Below, piece after piece: positions 53,493-62,141 of a DNA stretch of 64,000 nt. The number at the start of each line of letters is the position of its first letter. The first letter of the stretch is position 1. A program made the translations under genes and the position numbers. This stretch comes from Deinococcus sp. YIM 134068. Lineage in GTDB: Bacteria > Deinococcota > Deinococci > Deinococcales > Deinococcaceae. The notes under the pieces were generated by a model, which did no database searches, had not been told where the DNA came from, and worked only from the letters and a program-made list of their open reading frames with translations. The DNA lies in contig NZ_JAZHPF010000007.1 in NCBI RefSeq assembly GCF_036543075.1, positions 62,001-126,000 of the forward strand, written 5' to 3'.

Positions 53493-54470
53493 TCAGGTCG
53501 CGGCCCAGACGCCGTCCGCCCGGGGGCCACGCGGCGGCCCCGCCTCCCGGAAGGCGGCGACCGTCGCCTCCAGTCCCTCCCGGAGCGGCACGCGCGGTGC
53601 CCAGCCCAGCAGCTCGCGCGCCAGCGTGATGTCGGGCCGCCGCTGCTGCGGGTCGTCCTGCGCCGCCTCCAGGTGGACGATCTCCAGCCCCGGACCAACG
53701 CGGTCGCGGACCAGCCGGGCGAACTCCAGCACCGTGAACTCGTCGGGGTTGCCCAGGTTCACCGGCCCGTGGTACGTCACCCCCATCAGCCGCACGATGC
53801 CCTCCACGAGGTCGTCCACGTACTGGAAGGAGCGCGTCTGCGAGCCGTCCCCGTACACCGTCAGCGCCTCGCCCCGCAGCGCCTGATGCACGAAGTTCGT
53901 CACCACCCGTCCGTCGTCGGCGCGCATCCGGGGGCCGTAGGTGTTGAAGATGCGGATGATCCGCGTGTCCAGCCCGTGGTGGCGGTGGTACGCCATCGTC
54001 ACGGCCTCGGCGTAGCGCTTGGCCTCGTCGTAGCAGCTCCGCACCCCGTTAGGGTTAACGTGGCCCCAGTAGTCCTCGGGCTGGGGGTGGACCTGGGGGT
54101 CGCCGTACACCTCCGAGGTGGAGGCGACCATGAAGCGCGCGCCGTGCCCCAGGGCGAGGTCCAGCGCGTTCTGCGTCCCCTGCGCGCCGACCATCAGCGT
54201 CTCGACCGGGAACTGCTGGTAGTGCGGCGGGCTGGCGGGCGAGGCGAAGTGCAGCACCCAGTCCAGGCGCTCGCCCGCGTAGGGGAGTCCCAGGCTGACG
54301 TCGGCCTCGATGAACGTGAAGCGGGGATGCCCGAGAAACAGCTCCGTGTTGCCCCGCTGGCCGCTGAGGTAGTTGTCCACGCCGACGACGTGGTGCCCGT
54401 CCCCGAGGAGGCGCTCGACGAGGTGTGAGCCGACGAAGCCCGCGCTGCCCGTGACGAGCACGCGCGTCAT
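53493..54470 (-). CDS. UDP-glucuronate decarboxylase-like epimerase (UXS family)
   Basis: 325 aa extended [23 protein letters not shown] (NAD motif), [19 protein letters not shown] and STSEVYGDP, then [11 protein letters not shown] with the catalytic Tyr and Lys; this set is that of UXS enzymes, which turn UDP-glucuronate to UDP-xylose. The start overlaps the ugd stop (ATGA), and Ugd makes its substrate. Together they supply UDP-xylose to the glycan. Confidence 0.88.
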   Translation of the reverse strand: MTRVLVTGSAGFVGSHLVERLLGDGHHVVGVDNYLSGQRGNTELFLGHPRFTFIEADVSLGLPYAGERLDWVLHFASPASPPHYQQFPVETLMVGAQGTQNALDLALGHGARFMVASTSEVYGDPQVHPQPEDYWGHVNPNGVRSCYDEAKRYAEAVTMAYHRHHGLDTRIIRIFNTYGPRMRADDGRVVTNFVHQALRGEALTVYGDGSQTRSFQYVDDLVEGIVRLMGVTYHGPVNLGNPDEFTVLEFARLVRDRVGPGLEIVHLEAAQDDPQQRRPDITLARELLGWAPRVPLREGLEATVAAFREAGPPRGPRADGVWAAT

Positions 54471-55894
54471 GCGGGCACTCCACCCGCGAGGCGCACGCGG
54501 CGCCCGATCTGCTCGACGGTGCTGTGCTCGGGCCAGCGCCGCAGGACGTTGCGGGTGTCGATCACCAGCCGATTGCGCATCCCGCGCAGGGCCGTCTCCC
54601 AGTCGAGGTCCCGGTACTCGTCCCACTCGGTCATCACGAGTACGGCGTCCGCGCCGCGCAGGGCCGCCTCCACACTGTCCGCCTCCTCGTACTGGAGGTG
54701 GGTCCACTCGCGCCGGGCGGCGGGCAGCGCCACCGGATCGTGGGCGACCACCTTCGCGCCCAGGGCCGTCAGACGCTCGATGCAGTCGTGGGCGGGCGCG
54801 TCGCGCAGGTCGTCGGTGTTGGGCTTGAAGGCCAGCCCCAGCACGGCGACCCGTTTGCCCTGAAGGCGGTGCAGGTGGCGCTGGAGCTTCGTGATGACGA
54901 GGTGGCGCTGGCGGCGGTTGACCCGCACGGCGGCGTCCAGGATGGGCATGTCGTAGCCGTACTCGCTTCCGGTGCTGATCAGGGCCGAGGTGTCCTTGCC
55001 GAAGCAGCTTCCGCCCCACCCGGCCCCGGCGGCGAGGAAGCGGTGGCCGATCCGGCGGTCGAAGCCGATGCCGTGCGTGACCTCCGCGATGTCGGCGTCC
55101 ACGTGCTCGCACAGGCCCGCGATCTCGTTGGCGAAGCTGATCTTGAGGGCGAGGAAGGCGTTCGCCGCGTACTTGATCATCTCGGCGCTGCTCAGGCTGG
55201 TCGTCACGAGTTCGGGCCGGGTGTAGCCCGCCGGGCGCGGCGCGCACAGGGGCGGCGCGAAGCTCTGCTCCAGCAGCGGCGCGTAGAGCTGCGCGAGGCG
55301 GGCGATGCCCTCCGCGTGCCCGCTTCCCAGCACGATGCGGTCGGGGTAGAGGCTGTCGTGCAGGGCCGTGCCCTCGCGCAGGAACTCGGGATTGCTGACC
55401 ACCGCGTAGCGGTTGGTGTGGTAGCCGACGGCGTGTTCCTCCAGCAGGCGCGAGACCCAATCGCCGGTGCCCACGGGCACGGTGCTCTTGTTCACCACGA
55501 CCTGCAACTTGCCGTTGAGGTGCCGCGCCACGCTCTGCGCCGCGTCCGCCACGTAGCGCAGGTTGGGCTGCCCGCCGGGCAGGGGGGGCGTCCCCACGCA
55601 GATGAAGATCACGTCCGCGTCGGGGATCGCCGAGGCGTAGTCGCTCGTCCAGCGCAAGCGGGGCTGGCTGGCGACGAGCAGCGCGTCGAGGCCCGGCTCG
55701 TAGATGGGCAGTTCGCCCCGGCCCAGCATCTCGACCTTGCGCTCGTCGATGTCCACGCCCACCACGTCGTGGCCGAGGTACGCCAGCATGACGGCGGTGC
55801 CCATCCCCACGTACCCGGTGCCCACCACCGCCACCCGCAATCCGTCCTGCAACCTCTCCGGCAACGCTTCCGGCATCGTCTGTGTGCTTCGCAT
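54467..55894 (-). CDS. ugd: UDP-glucose 6-dehydrogenase
   Basis: 475 aa. NAD domain [20 protein letters not shown] and [14 protein letters not shown]; the centre has [20 protein letters not shown] and [14 protein letters not shown] with the catalytic Cys. The C-terminal domain has [17 protein letters not shown]. It oxidises UDP-glucose twice to UDP-glucuronate. GDP-mannose dehydrogenase has the same layout, but a UXS homologue follows immediately, so UDP-glucose is preferred. Confidence 0.92.
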   Translation of the reverse strand: MRSTQTMPEALPERLQDGLRVAVVGTGYVGMGTAVMLAYLGHDVVGVDIDERKVEMLGRGELPIYEPGLDALLVASQPRLRWTSDYASAIPDADVIFICVGTPPLPGGQPNLRYVADAAQSVARHLNGKLQVVVNKSTVPVGTGDWVSRLLEEHAVGYHTNRYAVVSNPEFLREGTALHDSLYPDRIVLGSGHAEGIARLAQLYAPLLEQSFAPPLCAPRPAGYTRPELVTTSLSSAEMIKYAANAFLALKISFANEIAGLCEHVDADIAEVTHGIGFDRRIGHRFLAAGAGWGGSCFGKDTSALISTGSEYGYDMPILDAAVRVNRRQRHLVITKLQRHLHRLQGKRVAVLGLAFKPNTDDLRDAPAHDCIERLTALGAKVVAHDPVALPAARREWTHLQYEEADSVEAALRGADAVLVMTEWDEYRDLDWETALRGMRNRLVIDTRNVLRRWPEHSTVEQIGRRVRLAGGVPA

Positions 55895-56049
55895 AGTCTG
55901 TCCCCCTCCGAATCTCTTCGGGAGCCTGGTGCCCTGTCTCGGTGCCCTGTCTCCCGTCCCCCGGTGACGGCGTGAGGTGCCGCGTAGGTCCGACGTGGGC
56001 AGGCTAGGCAGTCGGGCGCTAACGAAAAATAAACGGCCCCCACACGCCC

Positions 56050-57000
56050 TCAGGGCGCGGCGGTCTGCCCCGCGTACCAGCGCCAGGTCTCGCGCAGCCC
56101 GTCCGGGAGCGGCACGGTGGCCCGCCAGCCCGCCCGGTGCAGCGGCCCCTCGCCGAGGGGGGGACGCCCCGCCCCCGGCAGGGTCTGGCCGCCGGACGTC
56201 ACGCCCCCGAACGTCACCGCGCCCCCGTACCCGGCGTCGGCCCGCACGAGGTCGGCCACCTCGGCGAGGGTGGGGGGGAGACCCGGACCCGCCCCCACGG
56301 CGACCGGCCCCGACTCCGAGACCTGCTCCATCAGGAACAGGCAGGCGTCGGTGAGGTCGTGCAGGTGCAGCAGGTCGGCTCTGGCCCCGGCGTGGCCGAG
56401 CAGCCGCAGCTCCGGTGCCCCGCCGTCCCGCGCCCGGCGCACCTCCCGCAGCAGGGTGGGCACGAGGGGGTGGCCCGGCCCGTCGAAGTTCACCCCCGGC
56501 CCGTAGACGTGCCCGGCCACGGCGCTGACGAAGTTGCAGCCGTACTGGAGGCGGTAGCTGTCACACAGCTCGGTGACGGCACCACGCGTCACCGCGTCCG
56601 CCCGCCACACCTCCCCCAGGAACTCGGCGGCCCACTGCCCGGCGGCGGGCGGCAGCGCCACGGGGTCCATGAAGGTGGCCCCCCCGTCGACGCACAGCAG
56701 CTTCTCCACGTCGTACAGGTACGCCGCGTGGATCACGTTCGCCGCGCTCGTCAGGTTGTCGTGGAGCCACTGGGCGGGTTGCAGGTCGAAGGGACCGCAC
56801 ACCTTCGCCGGCATGAGAAACACGAGGTCGGGCAACTCGGCCTCGAACAGGGCGAGGACCGCCTCCTTCTCCCGCAGGTCCAGCCCCCGCGCCACGGTGA
56901 GCTGGGCGTGCCCCGCCCATGTCAGCCGGTCCACGAGCGCCCTTCCCAGCGCCCCCGGCGGGTACAGGACGAGAATCCTGGCGTCCGGGCGCAGGCTCAC
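56050..57000 (-). CDS. GDP-fucose-synthase-like protein with lost catalytic residues
   Basis: 316 aa from GTG 57000 (GGAAGGGG upstream); a GTG twelve codons earlier has no Shine-Dalgarno. The fold follows Fcl/WcaG: LDLREKEAVLALFEAELPDL, then VFLMPAKVCGPFD, LHDNLTSAANVIHAAYLYDV, LCDSYRLQYGCNFVSAV and LLHLHDLTDACLFLMEQ. But the Ser-x-Cys of Fcl is Gly-Gly-Ala (KLLCVDGGATF), and the Tyr-xxx-Lys pair aligns with Asp135 and Arg139 (WRADAVTRGAV). The first Gly of the nucleotide motif is Pro. It is therefore probably not a fucose synthase. It may bind a nucleotide sugar or act as a partner of another SDR. Confidence 0.75.
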   Translation of the reverse strand: MSLRPDARILVLYPPGALGRALVDRLTWAGHAQLTVARGLDLREKEAVLALFEAELPDLVFLMPAKVCGPFDLQPAQWLHDNLTSAANVIHAAYLYDVEKLLCVDGGATFMDPVALPPAAGQWAAEFLGEVWRADAVTRGAVTELCDSYRLQYGCNFVSAVAGHVYGPGVNFDGPGHPLVPTLLREVRRARDGGAPELRLLGHAGARADLLHLHDLTDACLFLMEQVSESGPVAVGAGPGLPPTLAEVADLVRADAGYGGAVTFGGVTSGGQTLPGAGRPPLGEGPLHRAGWRATVPLPDGLRETWRWYAGQTAAP

Positions 57001-57087
57001 GCGGCCCGCCCCTTCCGGCCCGCACGCCGGGACCACGGGCGGCGGGCCGGGGAGAGAGCCGGGCGCGGGCGGGGCACGGGCCGGGTC

Positions 57088-57894
57088 CTAGCCGTACCGC
57101 AGGGGCCGCTCGCTGCCGTCGGGCAGGGCGACCGGAAAGGAGCGCACCCGCGCCGCCTGAAGCAGCAGGTTCAGGGTGAAGAGGGGGTTGAGCAGCACGT
57201 AGCGCCGCCACAGCCGTTTCGGCTCCTGCACGAGCCGGAAGAGCCACTCCAGCCCGAGGTTCTGCATCCGCCTGGGGGCCTGCGCGAGCGTGCCCGCGTG
57301 GAAGTCGAAGGCCGCCCCCACCGCGAGGATCGGCAGCCCCACGAGGTCCCGGTACTCGAAGGCCCAGGCCTCCTGCCGGGGACAGCCCAGCCCCACGAAG
57401 ACGGCGCTCGCCCCCGACTCGCGGATGCGGCGGGCGATCTCCCCCTGCTCCTCCGGGGAGGTGGACCGGAAGCGCGAGGCCTCCATCCCCGCCACCCGCA
57501 GCCCCGGAAACTGCGCCCGCAGGTTGTCCGCGAACCTCTCCAGCACCGCCGGGGTGCTGCCGTACAGATACACGGAGAGGCCCTCCCCCGCGAGCGCCCG
57601 CGCCGTCCGCAGGGTGAGTTCGGGGCCGTACACCCGGTCGGGCAGGGCACGTCCGTGGAGGAGCCGCAGCGCCCAGCGCACGGGCTGGCCGTCGGGCACC
57701 ACGAGGTCCAGCCCGTTGAGCCGCCGGGCGTGTTCGGGGTCGGTGAAGCCCGTCATCACCCCGTGGACGGCCAGGGCACTCACCGCGAGGGGCCGCCGTT
57801 CCCGCGCGGCGGCGAGGATCGTGGCGACGGCGTGGTCGTAGTCCACGGCATGAACCCTGACGCCGAGGACGGAATGCGCGCCGAGGTTGATCAT
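57088..57894 (-). CDS. WecG/TagA/CpsF-family glycosyltransferase
   Basis: 268 aa GT26 protein. Marks: [69 protein letters not shown] and [20 protein letters not shown]. WecG and TagA add ManNAc(A) to a lipid-linked GlcNAc, so this is likely to act early in the lipid-linked unit. The start overlaps the stop of the upstream epimerase (ATGA). Confidence 0.92.
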   Translation of the reverse strand: MINLGAHSVLGVRVHAVDYDHAVATILAAARERRPLAVSALAVHGVMTGFTDPEHARRLNGLDLVVPDGQPVRWALRLLHGRALPDRVYGPELTLRTARALAGEGLSVYLYGSTPAVLERFADNLRAQFPGLRVAGMEASRFRSTSPEEQGEIARRIRESGASAVFVGLGCPRQEAWAFEYRDLVGLPILAVGAAFDFHAGTLAQAPRRMQNLGLEWLFRLVQEPKRLWRRYVLLNPLFTLNLLLQAARVRSFPVALPDGSERPLRYG

Positions 57895-58958
57895 GCGGGT
57901 GCCCACCTCTCCTCGTTGACCTCGTACATCTCGCGCAGGATGCGCGGCACGTCGTAGGAGATGCCCCACGCCGGGTAGTGCGCCTTGAACTTCGCCAGGT
58001 CGCTGACGTACCAGATGTGGTCGCCGCTGCGGTTGTCGTCCAGATAGGTGAAGTCGAGCTTGCGGCCCGTGATGCGCTCGCCCTCGGCGATGGCCTCCAG
58101 CATCGAGCAGTTGCTCTCGCGCCCGCCGCCGATGTTGTAGACCTCCGCTGAGCGCGGGCGCTGGTAGAACTCGTAAAACGCCGCGATCAGGTCCGCCGAG
58201 TGGATGTTGTCGCGCACCTGCTTGCCCCCGTACCCGAAGATCGTGTAGGGCGTGCCGGTCATCACGCATTTCATCAGGTAGGCGAGGAAGCCGTGAAGCT
58301 GGGTGCCCGAATGGTTGGGACCCGTGAGGCACCCGCCCCGGAAGCAGGAGGTCATCATCCCGAAGTAGCGCCCGTATTCCTGCACCAGCACGTCGGCGGC
58401 CACCTTCGACGCCCCGAACAGCGAGTGCTTGCTCTGGTCGATGCTCATGTCCTCGGCGATGCCCGGCGAGTAGCGGTGCGCCGGGTCGATCTCCCAGCGC
58501 GTCTCCAGCTCCTCCAGCGGCAGGGCGTTCGGCGTGTCGCCGTACACCTTGTTCGTGGAGGTGAAGATGAAGGGCGCTTCCGGGCAGTGCTGGCGGGTGG
58601 CCTCCAGCAGGTTGAGGGTGCCGTTCGCGTTCACCGAGAAGTCCACGAACGGCTCGCGCGCCGCCCAGTCGTGCGAGGGCTGCGCCGCCGTGTGGATCAC
58701 GAGCGAGATGTCGCGGCCATAGCGCCTGAAGATCGCCTCCAGCGCCGGATAGTCGCGGATGTCAACGTCGTGGTGGGAGTAGTTGCCCACCTGACGCTCC
58801 AGACGGCTGCGGTTCCAGCGGGTCGAGGCTTCCTCCCCGAAGAAGTACCGCCGCATGTCGTTGTCGAGGCCCACCACGTCCATCCCGAGGCCCGCGAAGA
58901 AGCGCGCCGCCTCCGAGCCGATGAGTCCCGCCGAGCCTGTGATCAGGGCTACGCTCAT
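57891..58958 (-). CDS. CDP-paratose 2-epimerase-like nucleotide-sugar epimerase
   Basis: 355 aa from ATG 58958 (GGGAGGAAGG upstream). Extended [46 protein letters not shown], and the long insertion typical of the tyvelose epimerase family ([20 protein letters not shown] with Tyr-type catalytic site in phase with Lys). The Tyr of YxxxK is less clear here: the catalytic stretch reads HSLFGASK, Phe in place of Tyr, as is usual in some RfbE relatives. Role: makes a modified sugar donor. First gene of the glycan operon. Confidence 0.85.
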   Translation of the reverse strand: MSVALITGSAGLIGSEAARFFAGLGMDVVGLDNDMRRYFFGEEASTRWNRSRLERQVGNYSHHDVDIRDYPALEAIFRRYGRDISLVIHTAAQPSHDWAAREPFVDFSVNANGTLNLLEATRQHCPEAPFIFTSTNKVYGDTPNALPLEELETRWEIDPAHRYSPGIAEDMSIDQSKHSLFGASKVAADVLVQEYGRYFGMMTSCFRGGCLTGPNHSGTQLHGFLAYLMKCVMTGTPYTIFGYGGKQVRDNIHSADLIAAFYEFYQRPRSAEVYNIGGGRESNCSMLEAIAEGERITGRKLDFTYLDDNRSGDHIWYVSDLAKFKAHYPAWGISYDVPRILREMYEVNEERWAPA

Positions 58959-59249
58959 ACCTTCCTCCCTGTGCGGCACGGGGCGCGTGCCGGATGTGCT
59001 GTGGGGCCGCCTCTGATGCCCGGCCCATCCTGACTGCCGTGGCAGGACGCCCCCAGCGTGCGTGGCGCGGCGTTACGCCAGGGCTAACGCTGGCCCGCCC
59101 CCCCGCTCCCCGCCCCAGGCGGACGTGACCGGGGGCGGCCCAGTCCCCGGCACCGGGGTCCGGCCACAGCTCAGCCGTGACCTGGGGTGGGAGGGGGTCG
59201 GGGCCGCCATTAGCGAATCGGAAGCGGGTGGGCGGGCACAGTCTGAATC
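58959..59249. other. 291-bp divergent gap
   Basis: Separates the glycan operon start from the third beta-helix gene. GC-rich unique DNA; no clear promoter, hairpin or gene seen apart from the GGGAGGAAGG of the epimerase gene. Confidence 0.3.
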
Positions 59250-60509
59250 ATGAACAAGCCTCGCCATCAGGCCCCGGCCCGCCCACGCCTCGCCCTGCTG
59301 TCGGCCCTGCTGCTGGGGGTGGGGGCGGCAGTGGGCACCGCCGGGACCTCCCAGGCCCAGGGCACCCAGGCCCAGACTGCCGAGATCAAGTACAGCGGCC
59401 CCCTCGTGATCACCAAGGGCGGCACGTACCGGGGCAACTGGGAGAGCCTCGATCCGGGAACGCCCGCCGTCGGCATCATGACGAACGAACCCGTGGTGAT
59501 CGAGTATTCCAACATCCGCAGCCGGGGGCCACTCATCCGCAGCCGTTACCGTCGGGCGAACGTGACGGTGCGCCACACGCGCGGGGTCGGCCTCAACCCC
59601 GGTCTGCCCGCCAGCGCCCGCCAGACGCCCGGCTACTTCCTGCACCTCGAGGATTTCGAGAGCGCCACCGTCGAGAACAACGAGATGGTGGGCACGTCGG
59701 GCATGTACTTCCACAAGTACCTGGGAAGTCGGGCGAAGGGCCAGACCGTTCGCATCGTGCGGAACCGGGCGCGCAATATCGACGGGCGCTACAGCGACGG
59801 CCCGAACAGCTTCTCGGACACCGGCTTCTACCGGGTGCAGTTCGCGCAGTTCAACGACGTGAAGAACATCTCGCGGGCCGAGATCGCCTGGAACGAGATC
59901 ATCAACGAGCCGGGCAAGAGCCGGGTCGAGGAAGTCATCAACATGTACGTCTCCAGCGGCACGCCCGCCAGCCCCATCGCCATCCACGACAACTACATCC
60001 AGGGGGCGTACCCGACCCGCGCGGCCACGGCCAAGTTCGGCGGCGGCGGCATCATGCTGGGCGACGGGTCCGCGAGCACCCGCGAGGGCGCGTCGGCGTA
60101 CCTGCGCGCCTACCGCAACCAGATCGTCGGCACCTCCAACCAGGGCATCGCCATCGCCGCCGGGCACAACATCGAGGCCTACGACAACCGCGTGATCTCC
60201 AGCGGCCTGCTTCCCGACGGCACGCCCATCGCCTCGCAGAACGTCGGCATCTACGTCTGGGACCTGCACGGCGACCAGCGGCGGCAGACCTTTTTCAACA
60301 ACTCCATGCGGAACAATGTGGTCGGCTGGGCGAGGCCCCTCCAGTCCCCCACGGCCCAGAATCCCTTCTGGTTCCCCCACTGCGCGCGGTGCGCGGGCAA
60401 CACCCGGCTCCCCGGCCCCATCACGCTGGAGACCGAGGCCCAGGAGTACACGCGCTGGCAGCAGAAGGTGCGGGCGGCGAACGTCACGCTGGGGCCGGGC
60501 CAGGAGTAG
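59250..60509 (+). CDS. secreted beta-helix protein (no NPCBM)
   Basis: 419 aa. The N-terminal signal peptide has a long hydrophobic run (LALLSALLLGVGAAVGTAG) and expected cleavage after TSQAQ; there is no lipobox Cys, so it should be secreted. The rest is the same parallel beta-helix domain as at 43552 and 47826: [47 protein letters not shown] and NVGIYVWDLHGDQ. It lacks the NPCBM module of its paralogues. It could be a soluble counterpart acting on the same glycan. Confidence 0.85.
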   Translation: MNKPRHQAPARPRLALLSALLLGVGAAVGTAGTSQAQGTQAQTAEIKYSGPLVITKGGTYRGNWESLDPGTPAVGIMTNEPVVIEYSNIRSRGPLIRSRYRRANVTVRHTRGVGLNPGLPASARQTPGYFLHLEDFESATVENNEMVGTSGMYFHKYLGSRAKGQTVRIVRNRARNIDGRYSDGPNSFSDTGFYRVQFAQFNDVKNISRAEIAWNEIINEPGKSRVEEVINMYVSSGTPASPIAIHDNYIQGAYPTRAATAKFGGGGIMLGDGSASTREGASAYLRAYRNQIVGTSNQGIAIAAGHNIEAYDNRVISSGLLPDGTPIASQNVGIYVWDLHGDQRRQTFFNNSMRNNVVGWARPLQSPTAQNPFWFPHCARCAGNTRLPGPITLETEAQEYTRWQQKVRAANVTLGPGQE

Positions 60510-60723
60510 GGGAGTCCACAGGAGGAGGGGAGGAGGGCAGAACGCCGGACGGCCCGGAAGGGCAGACCACCGGACATGCAGATCGGAGGCCCTGGCACGC
60601 GCGGTCAGGGCCTCTCTCATCCCTTCAGACTTCGGGTTCGCGGCTCGGGGCCTCCCGGTGAGGCTGACGCCCCATTCAGGACACGCCCACTCCGGCGCTC
60701 CCCACTTCCCCTGGAGGAGACCC

Positions 60724-61013
60724 GTGACCCACTGCGCCGCTCGCCCTGCCCACGCTGCCCCTGCTGCCCTTCGCGTGCGGCCAGACGCCCCATGTGGAGC
60801 TGGGTCCCGCCGCCGGGCTGAAATACCCTCCTGTACGAGACGCCCACGTTCATGTCGAGCGGCTGGGGTCTGGTGGAGAACAACCGCAGCGACGCTGGGC
60901 GGGCCGCCCGTCCCCGGCGACCCCTGACCCGGAACGGCGTGATCTCCGCGCGGGGCTTCGGCGTCCACACGCCGAGTCAACGGACCTCTGATCTGGAGGG
61001 CACCTTTCCCTGA
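60724..61013 (+). pseudogene. remnant of an NPCBM lipoprotein gene
   Basis: A GTG at 60724 with GGAGGAG upstream is followed, in the +1-shifted frame, by a lipoprotein leader ALPTLPLLPFACGQTP. In the third frame from 60831 comes half an NPCBM module: SSGWGLVENNRSDAGRA and GFGVHTPSQRTSDLEG, then TGA at 61011. Compared with the gene at 43552 at least two frameshifts and loss of all after the first third of the module are needed. Not expressed as a whole protein. Confidence 0.8.
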
Positions 61014-61052
61014 AGTTTCCGGCAGAGACCCCGGCGGTCGCTCAGCGGTCGC

Positions 61053-62141
61053 TCAAACGGCCCCGGTGCGTGCCGGACGTTTGGTCCGAACCTCGGCCCC
61101 GGACAGGGGCGGCTCCTTCGGCGGCCAGAAGAAGGCCCCCGCCGCGAGCGCGAGCAGGGTCAGGGCCGCCCGCCGTGGTCCGTGGGGCAGGGTGAGCAGC
61201 CGGGGCAGACGCCGCAGGCCGTCCAGATAGAGCGCCAGCACCCGGCGGCGTCCGTAGTACCGCCGGGCGATGTACACGTCGTTTCGCAGCTTGTGGAAGT
61301 GGGCCGGGAGCCGCGCGGGGTCCGTCTCCAGGGCGATGTCGAGGGGAGCCTGCCGTGCCCGGTGGTGGGTCACGACGCTCCCGCCGACCAGATACGCGGG
61401 ACGGACATTCGTGATGCGGAGCGTGTACTCGGTGTCCTCGCCGAAGGTATGCAGGTCGCGCAGGGGCAGGCCCACCTCGCGGATCGTGTCGCGCGGCAGG
61501 AGGATCGAGACGAAGGTGGACTGCCGCAGCCGGACCACGCCCAGCGCGAGGTGGGTCTCCCACTCGGGGTACAGGTTGGGGCCGGGCCGCCCGTCCACGC
61601 CGGGGACGTTCATGGACGCACCGTTCGTGCCCACCACGCGGCTGCACACGAAGCCCACCTCCTCCCCGGCCCCGCCGAGCCGCCCGGCCCCGCCGATCAG
61701 GGCACCCAGCGCCCCCGGCTCCGGCGTCACGTCGTCGTCCATCAGCCAGACCCACCCGAAGCCGCGCCGGTATGCCGCCTCCAGCCCGGTGTGGAAGCCG
61801 CTCGCGGACCCCGCGTTGTGCTCCAGCCGCACGACCTCCACCCCCGGAAAGGCGGCCCGCAGCAGCTCTCCCGTGCCGTCGGTCGAGGCATTGTCCACCA
61901 CGAGCACGTGGTCGGGGGGGCAGGTCTGCCCGGTAACGGCCCCCAGGCACTCCCGCAGGAGGTCCCGGCGGTTGTAGGTGAGCACGACCGCGCAGACCTG
62001 CCCCGCCGCGCCCGGCTCCCCCCGAACCGGGGCGGCCCCTCGCCAGATCAGGTCCCGCCCGCCTCCGACCGTGCCTTCCTCGCCCCGCCGTCTCGTCTCC
62101 CGGCGGTCGTCGGGGCGGTGGGCGGTCTCAGGGTGTGGCAC
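61053..62141 (-). CDS. family 2 glycosyltransferase
   Basis: 362 aa, GTG start at 62141. GT-A marks: VCAVVLTYNRRDLLRECL, VLVVDNASTDGTGELL, WVWLMDDDVTPEPGALG and TFGEDTEYTLRI. The first 45 residues are extra and basic. C-terminal hydrophobic stretch (AALTLLALAAGAFFW) may anchor it to the membrane. It overlaps the end of the kelch-protein gene by 14 bases, so glycan synthesis and a binding protein are in one unit. Related to the enzyme at 49716 in the same family. Confidence 0.87.
   Translation of the reverse strand: MPHPETAHRPDDRRETRRRGEEGTVGGGRDLIWRGAAPVRGEPGAAGQVCAVVLTYNRRDLLRECLGAVTGQTCPPDHVLVVDNASTDGTGELLRAAFPGVEVVRLEHNAGSASGFHTGLEAAYRRGFGWVWLMDDDVTPEPGALGALIGGAGRLGGAGEEVGFVCSRVVGTNGASMNVPGVDGRPGPNLYPEWETHLALGVVRLRQSTFVSILLPRDTIREVGLPLRDLHTFGEDTEYTLRITNVRPAYLVGGSVVTHHRARQAPLDIALETDPARLPAHFHKLRNDVYIARRYYGRRRVLALYLDGLRRLPRLLTLPHGPRRAALTLLALAAGAFFWPPKEPPLSGAEVRTKRPARTGAV

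Noticed and set aside
54471..55460. Upstream continuation of the UXS frame
   Set aside because: Shadow of ugd; the UXS N-terminal nucleotide motif begins at 54470, overlapping the ugd stop.
60794..60991. Small open frame in the gap after the third beta-helix gene
   Set aside because: It is one of the three frames of the decayed NPCBM gene and runs across the frameshift.
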